A stretch of DNA of 64,000 nt from Oceanisphaera sp. IT1-181. Lineage in GTDB: Bacteria > Pseudomonadota > Gammaproteobacteria > Enterobacterales > Aeromonadaceae. Location: the NCBI RefSeq assembly GCF_033807535.1, contig NZ_CP136856.1:1979001-2043000 (forward strand). The letters run 5' to 3'. Positions within the stretch are counted from its first letter, which is position 1; each line of letters begins with the position of its first letter. The notes below the pieces were generated by a model. The model was not told where the DNA came from, made no database searches, and saw only the letters and a program-made list of their open reading frames with translations. This document shows, in pieces, positions 34,135-43,053 of the stretch. Both the position numbers and the translations under genes were made by a program.

Positions 34135-35150
34135 TGCACTACCTAGAAGTTGCCAACCTGACCAAGTCGTTTACCGACACCCCAGTGTTCAAGGGCATCA
34201 GTTTCGATATCAGTAAAGGGGAGTTTGTTACTCTGCTCGGCCCTTCGGGCTGCGGTAAATCGACATTGCTACGCAGTATTGCGGGGCTAACCACGCCAGA
34301 CAGCGGACAGATACGGGTCGCCGGAGAAGATATTACTTGGCTCAAGCCGCAACATAGGGGCATCGGCATGGTCTTTCAAAGCTATGCGTTGTTCCCCAAT
34401 CTGACCGTGGCCGATAACATTGCCTTTGGCCTGACCATGCAGCGAATAAGCAAACCAGATATCATTCGCCGCGTGGCCGAGGTCATTGAACTGGTGGGCT
34501 TGAGCGGTCGAGAACGTGCTCATCCCGCTCAACTCTCCGGTGGCCAGCGCCAGCGCGTCGCCTTGGCGCGAGCACTGGTGGTACGCCCACGCATTCTGCT
34601 GCTAGACGAACCGTTGTCAGCACTCGATGCCCCGATTCGTAAACACCTACGCGAGCAGATCCGCACCATACAGCGACAACTGAATCTAACCACCGTATTT
34701 GTCACCCACGACCAAGAAGAAGCATTGACGCTATCGGATCGGGTATTCGTGATGAATCAAGGTCAAATAGTACAGGCTGATACCGCCGAGGCGGTCTACA
34801 CTCGGCCCGCCAACGATTTTGTGGCAAGCTTTATTGGCAACTATAATCTGCTCTCTGCCGAACAAACATATTTATTGCTGAAGCTGACCATACACGGCAG
34901 ACTGGCTGTGCGCCCTGAGTCCATCTATATTCGTGAGCAGGGTCGTGACTATGGTCCGGCAATGTCACCGCCCATACCAGCCAAAGTCAGTAGTCATCAA
35001 CTACTGGGTAATGTGATCCGCTATCGTATCGAAGCTGCGGGCTGCCTGCTGACAGTAGATAAACTGAACCGAGGGGCAGAGGCATTATTATCGGTCGGCA
35101 GCCCACTTGAACTGCTATTCGATTGCAACGAGCTGAAGGAGGTTGCCTAA
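34134..35150 (+). CDS. ABC transporter ATPase subunit (PotA/PhnT-like)
   Basis: A 338-residue cytoplasmic ATPase with Walker A GPSGCGKST (near residue 37), Q-loop VFQSYALFPNLTV, signature LSGGQRQRVALARALVV, Walker B ILLLDEPLSALD and switch His in FVTHDQEEAL. A C-terminal TOBE-like domain (about residues 240-338, with RPESIYI and LLGNVIRYRIEAAG) places it in the MalK/PotA/PhnT group used by importers. It overlaps its neighbours at both ends. Confidence 0.92.
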   Translation: MHYLEVANLTKSFTDTPVFKGISFDISKGEFVTLLGPSGCGKSTLLRSIAGLTTPDSGQIRVAGEDITWLKPQHRGIGMVFQSYALFPNLTVADNIAFGLTMQRISKPDIIRRVAEVIELVGLSGRERAHPAQLSGGQRQRVALARALVVRPRILLLDEPLSALDAPIRKHLREQIRTIQRQLNLTTVFVTHDQEEALTLSDRVFVMNQGQIVQADTAEAVYTRPANDFVASFIGNYNLLSAEQTYLLLKLTIHGRLAVRPESIYIREQGRDYGPAMSPPIPAKVSSHQLLGNVIRYRIEAAGCLLTVDKLNRGAEALLSVGSPLELLFDCNELKEVA

Positions 35151-35800
35151 TGAAATTAGCGATTTTTGATTTAGATGAAACCCTGATCGCCGGCGATTCA
35201 GCCCGCTTATGGCTAGAATATTTAGTGGATCGCAAGCTGATTTCCGCCGATATATTAGCCCAAGAAAAAAGCCTGATGGCCGCTTACTACCAGGGCCAGC
35301 TGGATATGGATGCCTATATGGCGCTGACCTTGGCACCCATTCGTTATTGGCAAGCGGACGTGCTTACCCCGCTCGTCGAAGACTTTGTGCAGCACTACGT
35401 TTTGCCTTTAGTTTATGTGGACGCTCAGGCGCGATTGCATTGGCATTTAACCCAAGGGCATACAGTGGTGATTATTTCTGCCACCGGCGAGCATCTGGTT
35501 AAACCAATCGCGCGCGCCCTCGGCGTAGAGCACGCCATCGGTATTTTGCTCGATTACTGTGACGGCGCCTATACTGGGCTCACCCGAGGCGTGCACAGCT
35601 ATCAAGAAGGCAAGCTCACCCGCTTACAAGAATGGATGCAGCAACAAGGCATTACGCCCAGCACCAGTTACGGTTACAGTGACTCGCTTAATGATTTGCC
35701 GCTTTTGGAATACGTGGATCAAGCCGCCGTAGTCAATGGCGATAATTACTTATATCGCATCGCCGCCGAGCGCGGTTGGGAACTACTGACTTGGCGTTAG
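35150..35800 (+). CDS. HAD-IB (SerB-like) phosphatase
   Basis: A 216-residue haloacid dehalogenase-fold phosphatase: motif I FDLDETLIAGDS (nucleophile Asp and acid Asp), motif II IISATGEH, motif III with Lys in YQEGKLTRLQ and motif IV YGYSDSLNDLPLL. The start ATG at 35150 overlaps the ATPase stop (TAATG) with GGAGG just upstream; the frame from 35123 is rejected. As the last gene of the operon it could remove phosphate from the product of the phosphodiesterase. Substrate unknown. Confidence 0.85.
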   Translation: MKLAIFDLDETLIAGDSARLWLEYLVDRKLISADILAQEKSLMAAYYQGQLDMDAYMALTLAPIRYWQADVLTPLVEDFVQHYVLPLVYVDAQARLHWHLTQGHTVVIISATGEHLVKPIARALGVEHAIGILLDYCDGAYTGLTRGVHSYQEGKLTRLQEWMQQQGITPSTSYGYSDSLNDLPLLEYVDQAAVVNGDNYLYRIAAERGWELLTWR

Positions 35801-35869
35801 TACTCGCAGTCGGTTTATCAACATAAAAAAGCCCGCGTGAATACATAGTTTATTGACGATGCGTTTATA

Positions 35870-35906
35870 CTAACCAGCTATTTATTCCATTATTAGCGCT
35901 GGTTAG
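35870..35906. terminator. Possible terminator or hairpin after the operon
   Basis: CTAACCAGC (35870-35878) and GCTGGTTAG (35898-35906) form a 9-bp stem with a 19-base loop between convergent genes. The long loop and weak T-runs make it uncertain. Confidence 0.4.
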
Positions 35907-35960
35907 ATAATACGTGATAGGTAGCGCAGAATTTAATTTACTTTTTAAGTATCTCTACTT

Positions 35961-36662
35961 TTAAATATCGCTTTTAGGATATTTGGCAAATTCGCGAGAA
36001 ATATCTGCATATAACTCTACCGCCCAACGCGGCAAATTATCGGAAAAACCATCTAATGGCAGTCGTCGTGGGTCGTGCGGCGCTATCACCACCGAAGCAC
36101 GATGAGTCCCCACCTTATCAACCAGCACGAATAGCTCTTCTACGGCAATATCACCCACCGCCAAGCAACCGGTAGACTGCGCTTTACCGTGAATATAAAT
36201 ATCGCCACCTGGATTACTGCGCCCTTCTTTAGCGGCACGCATCAAGTCGTAAGAGTTGGGATAGTCGAGACGCATCGATAAATGAAACTGACTATTGGGG
36301 TTTAAATGAGTAATGCGATAAATCCCCTCCGGCACCTGCTTATCCCCTTCTCTTAATTTAGGGCCTGGGCCACCGCTGGCTTTACTGATGGGATAGCTGC
36401 GAATAAAGGTAAAGTCACCGTCATTACGCGCCCACAATTCGAGCTCTTTTTCTTCTTTCGTGGCCAAAAACACCACTTCTTGCGGGGGATAGGTAATGTT
36501 AGCGCGCATAAAGTAAGGCTTCATGCGTACTTCCGCTAAATAGCCATAAGCCGTCACCACTTCAGACACACTGCCGTGCGGATAATAAGCGCTCACCGCT
36601 GGGGCGCTAGCTAAAGTGGCCAAAATAAGTGCTGGCACGGTAAATCCTCGTAGAAGACGCAT
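35961..36662 (-). CDS. L,D-transpeptidase-family protein (YafK-like)
   Basis: A 233-residue exported protein with a signal peptide (ending APAVSA) and a YkuD domain. The catalytic region reads IYIHGKAQSTGCLAVGD, giving the conserved His, Ser-x-Gly-Cys nucleophile and spacing. The domain is preceded by ELELWARNDGDFTFIRSYPISKASGGPGPKLREGDKQVPEGIY, typical of YafK/DpaA-like members. In E. coli the closest relative (DpaA) cleaves the link between Braun lipoprotein and peptidoglycan; whether this one links or cleaves cannot be told. It is convergent with the ABC operon. Confidence 0.85.
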   Translation of the reverse strand: MRLLRGFTVPALILATLASAPAVSAYYPHGSVSEVVTAYGYLAEVRMKPYFMRANITYPPQEVVFLATKEEKELELWARNDGDFTFIRSYPISKASGGPGPKLREGDKQVPEGIYRITHLNPNSQFHLSMRLDYPNSYDLMRAAKEGRSNPGGDIYIHGKAQSTGCLAVGDIAVEELFVLVDKVGTHRASVVIAPHDPRRLPLDGFSDNLPRWAVELYADISREFAKYPKSDI

Positions 36663-36830
36663 ACGTAAGACTAAGCCCTATAAAAAGTAGATAACTCAAT
36701 GATAGCGCGAGCGCGCCTCGGTTGTAATCTGTCGCAGCAATTTTTTTAATCACTACCACTCTCTCCAGCCTCGCTTGGACTTGTATTAGGATAAAGGTTA
36801 TCCCTTATCTCCCATTGCTTGGAGTTTACG

Positions 36831-37436
36831 ATGAAGTCAGCCCTTGTTGCTACCTTTCTACTGCTTACCTTATTGCTCAGCGGCTGTACCACGCTGGATA
36901 CACTACCTTACTTTAACCGCGCCGAGAATGAAACGAATGCTAACTCAGCCACCGCCGACTCAACGAAAGATACGCTCGGTATTGCCGTTAGCCAAACTAA
37001 GCCCCCAACACTGGAAAGCATCACTTTTTTTACGGAAACGCTTTTTAGTAAAAAAACAGCCAAAAGCTGTGTGCAAGAGCCGCTTGCTGCCTCCAATGAA
37101 AATGAAGATACAGATGCCAGTACCCACTACTTAGGACTAGACGTGCTCACGACCAGCGGTGCTATTTCAGGAGAAAGTCGCCGACTCGGCATCTCGATCG
37201 GGCGCTATCAAATAACTTTTAAATTGGCACTACTCGGCCAGCATAATGGCACCCACTACGGCTTTAGCCAGCTACGCTTAGCCAAACAAAATAAGCTCAA
37301 CCTCAGTAATCACGACTTACGCCCCATACTGACCAACAGCAGCGACAGCAAGCTGGTCTATCAAGCACTCGACACCCTGTTTAGAAAACTGGATGCCTGC
37401 ACGGCGGGTGACCCAGCAACCACTGAGTCATCTTAA
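36831..37436 (+). CDS. Predicted lipoprotein, unknown function
   Basis: A 201-residue protein with a lipoprotein signal MKSALVATFLLLTLLLSGC. A polar Asn/Thr/Ser-rich linker (about residues 30-60) follows, then a globular part without recognised motifs. Two other cysteines (SCVQEP and DACTAG) may pair. ATG at 36831 has GGAG eight bases before it, so the in-frame start at 36819 is rejected. No family recognised. Confidence 0.65.
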   Translation: MKSALVATFLLLTLLLSGCTTLDTLPYFNRAENETNANSATADSTKDTLGIAVSQTKPPTLESITFFTETLFSKKTAKSCVQEPLAASNENEDTDASTHYLGLDVLTTSGAISGESRRLGISIGRYQITFKLALLGQHNGTHYGFSQLRLAKQNKLNLSNHDLRPILTNSSDSKLVYQALDTLFRKLDACTAGDPATTESS

Positions 37437-37621
37437 GCTCTGCACCAGCATCACTATCGATACACCGCCACCCCATGGTGGTAAGCAATCAGTGCTAGGA
37501 AGCGTGACCAACCACAAACAACTTGTTCATATATGCACAATTACACTAATATGATACAAAGTCGGACGCAAAACTAACGTTCGGCGCGAGCTTTAGATGT
37601 GCGCGTATGCAGGAGACTAAG

Positions 37622-38026
37622 ATGAACACACAAATATTACCGGTCCAATCAACACAAGGCCCAGACCTAAGCAAGGCACTGCCGGTGGTGTTCAAAATTT
37701 TAGAACAATGGCAGTGCTCTACTGCAGAACAACTGGCGCTTTTGGGCATTCACTCTCGTTCAACATTGAACAAATATAAGTCTATGCATGGCGGCATTCG
37801 CCTTAGCCCAGACACCTTGGAGCGAATGAGCTATATCCTTAACATTCATAAGAGCCTGCGCATCTTATTTACTGCCGAAGACAGTGTTTATGGCTGGGTG
37901 CGTAAACCCAATACCCATCCATTCTTCGCCGGCAGGAGTGCCATGGAAGTAATGAATGCGGGCCGCGTTGCCGATTTGTATGAAGTATCTAAAAGGCTGA
38001 GTGCTTGGCGTGGAGGCATGGCTTGA
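37622..38026 (+). CDS. Antitoxin of the Xre/MbcA/ParS (DUF2384) family
   Basis: A 134-residue protein, with an N-terminal Xre-like DNA-binding region (SKALPVVFKILEQWQCSTAEQLALLGIHSRSTLNKYKS) and a C-terminal toxin-binding domain (RMSYILNIHKSLRILFTAEDSVYGWVRKPNTHPFFAGRSAMEVMNAG). This is the antitoxin of RES toxins. ATG at 37622 has AGGAG nine bases upstream, so the frame from 37607 is too long. It should repress its own promoter by binding DNA in complex with the toxin, as in the family. It directly precedes the RES gene. Confidence 0.88.
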   Translation: MNTQILPVQSTQGPDLSKALPVVFKILEQWQCSTAEQLALLGIHSRSTLNKYKSMHGGIRLSPDTLERMSYILNIHKSLRILFTAEDSVYGWVRKPNTHPFFAGRSAMEVMNAGRVADLYEVSKRLSAWRGGMA

Positions 38027-38736
38027 GTGCAGAGCTAAAGACTGACCAACCAATTGAGCATCCAATGCAGCAACTAAAAGGCCAAGAATGTTATCGGCTG
38101 ATCCCCAGTAAATATCCGCCGATAGACCTCTATGAAGACGTTGCTAATGTCGACGAGCTGGAAGCTGTATATGCAGTAGAAGCCATGACTAATCCTCGTT
38201 TACTTGAAGAAGCAGGCGATCTTAGTTTAATACCCAAAGCCGATTGGTTAGTTGGCGTTGCTCATGCCAGCTATGTCATGGCTGCATTCACCCATATCAA
38301 TCCGGAAGGCGCACGGTTTACCACCGGCGACTTTGGTGGCTACTACTGCGCCCCAACTCTTGATACCGCCATCAAAGAAACCATTTATCATCAAGAACGG
38401 CTTTATGGTTACACCAATGAGCCCGCGCAACGTATTCAAATGCGCTCGTTATTTGCGCATTTCGATGCCAACCTCATCGATCTTACTGGACCCGCGCATT
38501 TATCATCACACCTCTACCACTCCACCGATTACAGCCACAGCCAGGCATTCGCCAATGCACAAAGAATCCAAGGCGTCGATGGTTTGCTGTATCGCTCGGT
38601 CAGACATACCGCACATAACTGCTTCGTACTTTACAAACCCAAACTGTTCACCGACATCTGCCAAGCTAAACATTTCGAATACTGTTGGAACGGCAGTGCC
38701 ATCACCAGCGTGCTAGAAATGCGTATTTATAGCTGA
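38023..38736 (+). CDS. RES-domain toxin (NAD-depleting)
   Basis: A 237-residue RES-domain protein. The family is named for conserved Arg, Glu and Ser, found here in CYRLIPSKYPP, AIKETIYHQE and LLYRSVRHTAHNCFVLY. RES toxins degrade NAD+ by phosphorolysis or hydrolysis and arrest growth. The start is taken as TTG at 38023, which overlaps the antitoxin TGA (TTGA) with GGAGG seven bases upstream. A TTG at 38005 and an ATG at 38065 are alternatives. The rare start and overlap would keep the toxin below the antitoxin. The protein is longer than the shortest RES toxins (about 150-230). Confidence 0.87.
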   Translation: MSAELKTDQPIEHPMQQLKGQECYRLIPSKYPPIDLYEDVANVDELEAVYAVEAMTNPRLLEEAGDLSLIPKADWLVGVAHASYVMAAFTHINPEGARFTTGDFGGYYCAPTLDTAIKETIYHQERLYGYTNEPAQRIQMRSLFAHFDANLIDLTGPAHLSSHLYHSTDYSHSQAFANAQRIQGVDGLLYRSVRHTAHNCFVLYKPKLFTDICQAKHFEYCWNGSAITSVLEMRIYS

Positions 38737-40147
38737 TCGCCGAGTTAAACGTTTAGGCTTTCAGGCGCTGATCCGAAAAATTCTGATTCGGTTTGCCGAT
38801 GCGGAAAGAAACGCCTATTACAAGATACCGTGCAACAAGTACGAACAAGACAGAGGGTAAATCTAGGTGGAATGAGCAACGACTGGAGCTTAAAGCAGGT
38901 TAAAATGCTCAAAACTGACCAGAGTACTGGTCTGCGCCACACAGAAACGCCCTTCTTACCGTGCGACTGACGCAATGCTAGAAGGACGTCGTGTAACAGG
39001 CGTACCTGACAGGCTGACTTGAGTAAAACGGGGTATAGGCATCCGCCCATCCTAAAAAAACCAAACGCGAACTCTTTGAGTGTAGTTTTCAAGCCAAAAA
39101 TTTTACAACGACATGGGTGGCCTGTTAGGCATTAGGTTTGATGCTCTCGTAAATTTACTTTTTATCAATTACTAGGCATCTAAATATCGACTCATAACTA
39201 CCGTTCAATAATTTTCAATAGTAAAAACTAATAGCCTGGCATAACGGTGTAAGGATTAACGTCCATTATTTCTACACACCACTCCTCGAAACCGTATAGT
39301 TTAGAGCCACATTGAATTTCCTTGAATCTACACCGCAAAAGCGCCGCTGTCATCCCTATGACTTAGATCAAAAACACTCACAATATATACAGTCCAAGTG
39401 GACACCATAATTCGTATGCAAGAGAGCTTACATCGTAACTCTAAGAATGTCATTCCCAAGCTTGGGGCACATAACTTAAGCATTTAAAATCCATTGACCT
39501 GACCTACAAAAAATCGCAAATCCATTTTTAAGGTGATTGGTATCAATTGACATCTGTATTTACGTGCTTACGTCACCGTCAGAGGACTCCTGACTTCAGA
39601 GAGGCGGGAGGAATTGCCATAGCCAACCGTCAAATGCTAGGGATGGCATTTGCCGAGCGTCGCATGGGGCGAGCTTGTCTCGCCGTGACGAACTTTTAGT
39701 CTAACCGAACATCCAGTGAATGTTCGCAGTAGGCTAAAAAGATGAGAGGCAAAACCTTTAGCGCGTTGGCGGAGGCAAGCTGCGGCCTCTTGGCTCGGGG
39801 TTTACAACTCATTGCGTTGTGGCTCAAAGACAGGTTACATGTTCTTAGCGGGATTTAAACTATCCTGCTTCGCAGGACCGCCAGCTAAAGCGGCAACATG
39901 GCTTGTTTGTAGCCCGAGACTGCTATTAACCATCCAACTACACAGAACAGCCGAAACTCTCTGACTAAGAAAAGTGGCCGCTACAATAGGGTGCTTCTTT
40001 TGTTGAACTTGGTGCTGCTCTTATTCAGCCAGCTGCGCTGGCCCGCCGAATAAATTGGCGGCTACGAAGGCCACAGCTAAAACGCGGGACGACAAAGACG
40101 GTGTGGGTTTCGTAGCACCAAGCTTTACACCACTTAATTTCAGGCAC
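38737..40147. other. 1.4-kb gene-free region next to the tRNAs
   Basis: No convincing gene. A minus-strand frame at 38745-39092 has odd composition, no motif and no good ribosome site. The stretch is AT-richer around 39100-39550 and then repeat-like: a chain of hairpins at about 39625-39740, an inverted pair CTACGAA / TTCGTAG (about 40062-40116) and GCCAGCTAAAGCGGC-type words near 39880. It may be the remnant of an element integrated downstream of tRNA-Leu. Confidence 0.5.
39694..39739. repeat. Long hairpin TTTTAGTCTA ... TAGGCTAAAA
   Basis: A ten-pair outer stem (one G-U) encloses an inner stem GAACAT (39707-39712) / ATGTTC (39720-39725). Upstream lie two more hairpins, AAATGC...GCATTT (about 39633-39652) and GGGCGAG...CTCGCC. 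Confidence 0.6.
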
Positions 40148-40171
40148 AAAAAAGCCACTCTTGCGAGTGGC
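40148..40171 (-). terminator. Terminator of the tRNA operon
   Basis: On the minus strand GCCACTC - GCAA - GAGTGGC followed by TTTTTT, 17 bases after the tRNA-Leu gene. Confidence 0.9.
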
Positions 40172-40187
40172 TCTTTTGTTTTACTTT

Positions 40188-40274
40188 TGGTGCCCGGAGC
40201 CGGAATTGAACCGGCACGCCCTTGCGAGCGAGGGATTTTAAATCCCTTGTGTCTACCGATTTCACCATCCGGGC
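40188..40274 (-). tRNA. tRNA-Leu (anticodon TAA)
   Basis: 87 bases including an encoded CCA. The acceptor stem is GCCCGGA / TCCGGGC, the anticodon arm GGGATT-TAA-AATCCC, and there is a long variable arm typical of leucine tRNA. The T-arm reads GCCGGTTCAATTCCGGC. It matches leuZ of the E. coli cluster in position. Confidence 0.95.
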
Positions 40275-40293
40275 AGACTAAGCTTAGTGAGGC

Positions 40294-40367
40294 TGGAGGC
40301 GCGTTCCGGAGTCGAACCGGACTACGCGGATTTGCAATCCGCTGCATAACCGCTTTGCTAACGCGCC
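40294..40367 (-). tRNA. tRNA-Cys (anticodon GCA)
   Basis: 74 bases including CCA, with acceptor stem GGCGCGT / ACGCGCC, anticodon arm GCGGATT-GCA-AATCCGC and T-arm GTCCGGTTCGACTCCGGA. It precedes tRNA-Leu by 19 bases, as in E. coli cysT-leuZ. Confidence 0.95.
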
Positions 40368-40400
40368 GTTTGAGTTGCTTGCCTCACTCACTTGCTAGGC

Positions 40401-40428
40401 ATTTTAATGATTCCTGCGCCTAATGCAA
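40401..40428 (-). promoter_or_regulatory. Probable sigma-70 promoter of the tRNA operon
   Basis: Minus-strand TTGCAT (40423-40428), 16-base spacer, TAAAAT (40401-40406), about 34 bases upstream of tRNA-Cys. Confidence 0.5.
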
Positions 40429-40621
40429 CACTAATCTATACTTAAAAGTTCGTTCGCACATTTTTTAAACGCCAATGACTTTTTTTGTATATTTATTAAT
40501 CTTTTCAAGCATTAAACACCAAATATGAGCGGTTTAATGTCAGGCTAAAGGGATAAAAACTCACTGTAGATTGGCTTTTATCCCGCGCACCCCGCCCTCT
40601 TTATTACGGATTGCTGAATAT

Positions 40622-41170
40622 TTAAGCTGGACGAGTTAAATCACCCCAAGCAGCTCTTAGATAATCGTATGCTGAATACAAGGTTAAGCCGGTGGCCACG
40701 TACAAGAGTACGTAACTGGCCCAAATCATGTAGATGTCGCGCTGCCAAATTAGACCGGTGAGCGCCACCATCTGAATGGTCGTTTTCCACTTACCAATCC
40801 AACTCACCGCCACTTGTGAACGCTGGCCAATTTCGGCCATCCATTCGCGCAGCGCCGAGATGATGATTTCTCGCCCGATCATAACCAGCGCCGGTATGGT
40901 GATCAGCGCAGAGCTAAAGTCTTCGACTATGATAATCAGCGCCGCGGCGACCATCACTTTGTCGGCCACCGGATCGAGAAATGCACCAAACGGTGTGCTT
41001 TGTTTTAGGGTGCGCGCTAAAAAGCCATCCAACCAGTCGGTGGCAGCCGCCAGTGCAAACACACCCGCCGCCCACATATTTGCGTTCTCCATCTGTATAT
41101 AAAACAGAATGATGAACACGGGGATCAACAGTAATCGAAAAAAAGTCACAGAATTAGGTATATTTATCAT
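40622..41170 (-). CDS. pgsA: Phosphatidylglycerophosphate synthase PgsA
   Basis: A 182-residue membrane enzyme (same length as in E. coli) that makes phosphatidylglycerophosphate from CDP-diacylglycerol and glycerol 3-phosphate, the committed step to anionic phospholipids. The CDP-alcohol phosphotransferase motif is intact: DWLDGFLARTLKQSTPFGAFLDPVADKV. Several transmembrane helices surround it. It lies 47 bases after uvrC, so uvrY-uvrC-pgsA may be one transcript, as in enterobacteria. Confidence 0.96.
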   Translation of the reverse strand: MINIPNSVTFFRLLLIPVFIILFYIQMENANMWAAGVFALAAATDWLDGFLARTLKQSTPFGAFLDPVADKVMVAAALIIIVEDFSSALITIPALVMIGREIIISALREWMAEIGQRSQVAVSWIGKWKTTIQMVALTGLIWQRDIYMIWASYVLLYVATGLTLYSAYDYLRAAWGDLTRPA

Positions 41171-41217
41171 TGTTTTAACGCCATAAGATCATACCCGTCC
41201 ATGGTGCATGATGCGGT

Positions 41218-43047
41218 TTAGTGATGCAATGCATCGTGGATTTTTTCTGCCAAGGCTTGGCTAATGCCCGGTACCTTGGCCAGCTCGTCAATACTGGCGC
41301 GCTTTACTTCTTGTATGCCACCTAAGTACTTTAGCAAAGCCTGGCGGCGCTTGGCGCCCACACCGGGGATAGTTTCTAAGGTACTGGTGGTTCTCGCCTT
41401 GCCACGCTGGGCGCGGTGACCGGTAATGGCAAAACGGTGCGATTCATCACGAATATGCTGAATAAGGTGCAGTGCTGGCAAGTCGGCGGGTAAATGTCGC
41501 TCTTCATGACTGCCGCCCATCACTAAGGTTTCTAATCCTGCCTTGCGAGTCACGCCTTTAGCCACACCTATTAATAATGGCTGGCGTGGGCTGTCCGCCA
41601 GCTCACGGGCGATCACCTCTTCGGCGCGGGCTAGCTGCCCTAAGCCGCCATCTATAAATAAGATATCTGGTAGTTTATCGATGTCCGCTTGATGAAAGCG
41701 CCGGCTTAACGCTTGCTCCATGGCCGCATAATCGTCGCCCGGCGTAATGCCGGTGATATTAAAACGCCGATACTCACTTTTTTGCGGGCCTTCATGATTA
41801 AAGACCACGCACGAGGCCACGGTTTTTTCGCCCATGGTATGCGAAATATCAAAGCATTCCATGCGCGTAATCGGCGGGCAAGCCAGCACTTCTTCTAGCT
41901 GTAATAAACGTTGGCGCTGGGTGCTGCGGTGCGCCAATCTACTGGCCAGCGCCGTTTGTGCGTTAGTGGTGGCCAGTTTAATAAAGCGCGCCCGCTCCGC
42001 GCGGGTACGGCTGCGCAGTTTAATGCGTCGACCATAATGCTGACTGAGAGTATCGCTGAGCACGGCTTCGTCCGCTAAGGTTTGGTCGAGCAAGATCTCC
42101 GCCGGCGCTTCGCGCCCACCAATGCCGGCCAAATAAAACTGCAGCACGAAGCTTTGCAGAATTTCTTCCGCATCTGTATCCGGCGGCATTTTGGGGAAAT
42201 AACTGCGACTGCCCAGTATCTTGCCTTGGCGAATAAATAATACTTGCACGCAGGCCTGGCTGGGCGACACCGCCAAGCCAATCACGTCTAAGTCGTCCTG
42301 TACATTACCACTCACAAACTGCTGCTCTTGTACCCGACGCAGCGCCTGCAATTGATCCCGATATTTGGCCGCATCTTCAAAGCGCAAATCGGTACTGGCC
42401 GACTCCATGCTATTGGCTAAATTTTGCAGCACTTGCTGATTTTTACCCTGCAAGAACAAACGGGCCAATTGCAGTTGATGGGCATATTCTTCATCGCTCA
42501 CTAGCCCTTTTACACAGGGGCCAGAACAGCGTTTCAGTTGATATAACAAACATGGGCGAGAGCGATTGGCATACACGCTGTCTTCGCATTGGCGCACCGG
42601 AAATAGCTTTTGCATCAGATGCAGGCTTTCACGCACCGCGGCCCCATTCGGATAAGGGCCAAAGTACTCGCCTTTTTTCTTGCGCGCACCACGATGTAGC
42701 CCAATGCGGGGATGGCGGTGATCGCTGATCAAGATATAGGGGTAAGACTTGTCGTCGCGCAGCAATACATTGTAGCGCGGCAGATGTTGCTTGATGAGAT
42801 TGTGCTCAAGGATCAAAGCTTCGGTTTCGGTGTGCGTCACCGTGACCTGAACATCACGAATATTGCGCACCAAAGCACGGGTTTTTTCGCCGCTAACCTG
42901 AGTACGGAAATAAGAAGACAGCCGCTTTTTTAGATTTTTAGCCTTACCCACATAAATAATCACCCCGGCATCATCAAACATCAGATACACACCGGATTGC
43001 TCGGTTACGACGGCAAGAAAATCTTTAGCATCAAAGGGCGCACTCAT
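41218..43047 (-). CDS. uvrC: Excinuclease ABC subunit C
   Basis: A 609-residue nuclease (E. coli 610) that makes both incisions in nucleotide-excision repair. It has an N-terminal GIY-YIG domain (residues about 16-94, SGVYLMFDDAGVIIYVGKAKNLKKRLSSYF), a UVR domain near 200-235 and a Cys-rich segment CEDSVYANRSRPCLLYQLKRCSGPC (probable iron-sulfur or zinc ligands). A C-terminal RNase-H-like endonuclease (ECFDISHTMGEKTVASCVVF, DGGLGQL) is followed by two helix-hairpin-helix motifs ending in IPGVGAKRRQALL and VPGISQALAEKI. It is separated from uvrY by six bases. Confidence 0.97.
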   Translation of the reverse strand: MSAPFDAKDFLAVVTEQSGVYLMFDDAGVIIYVGKAKNLKKRLSSYFRTQVSGEKTRALVRNIRDVQVTVTHTETEALILEHNLIKQHLPRYNVLLRDDKSYPYILISDHRHPRIGLHRGARKKKGEYFGPYPNGAAVRESLHLMQKLFPVRQCEDSVYANRSRPCLLYQLKRCSGPCVKGLVSDEEYAHQLQLARLFLQGKNQQVLQNLANSMESASTDLRFEDAAKYRDQLQALRRVQEQQFVSGNVQDDLDVIGLAVSPSQACVQVLFIRQGKILGSRSYFPKMPPDTDAEEILQSFVLQFYLAGIGGREAPAEILLDQTLADEAVLSDTLSQHYGRRIKLRSRTRAERARFIKLATTNAQTALASRLAHRSTQRQRLLQLEEVLACPPITRMECFDISHTMGEKTVASCVVFNHEGPQKSEYRRFNITGITPGDDYAAMEQALSRRFHQADIDKLPDILFIDGGLGQLARAEEVIARELADSPRQPLLIGVAKGVTRKAGLETLVMGGSHEERHLPADLPALHLIQHIRDESHRFAITGHRAQRGKARTTSTLETIPGVGAKRRQALLKYLGGIQEVKRASIDELAKVPGISQALAEKIHDALHH

Positions 43048-43053
43048 TACGGA

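Noticed and set aside
38745..39092. Minus-strand frame of 115 codons in the gene-free region
   Set aside because: Unusual composition with many Cys and Arg, no family motif, no ribosome site, and it lies in a region without other coding signals.
38740..39140. Possible integron attC site (GTTAGGC at about 39125)
   Set aside because: Only one half-site motif is seen. There is no paired RYYYAAC at proper spacing, no cassette structure and no integrase.
40021..40423. Frames on both strands over the tRNA genes
   Set aside because: They are chance frames through tRNA-Leu and tRNA-Cys.
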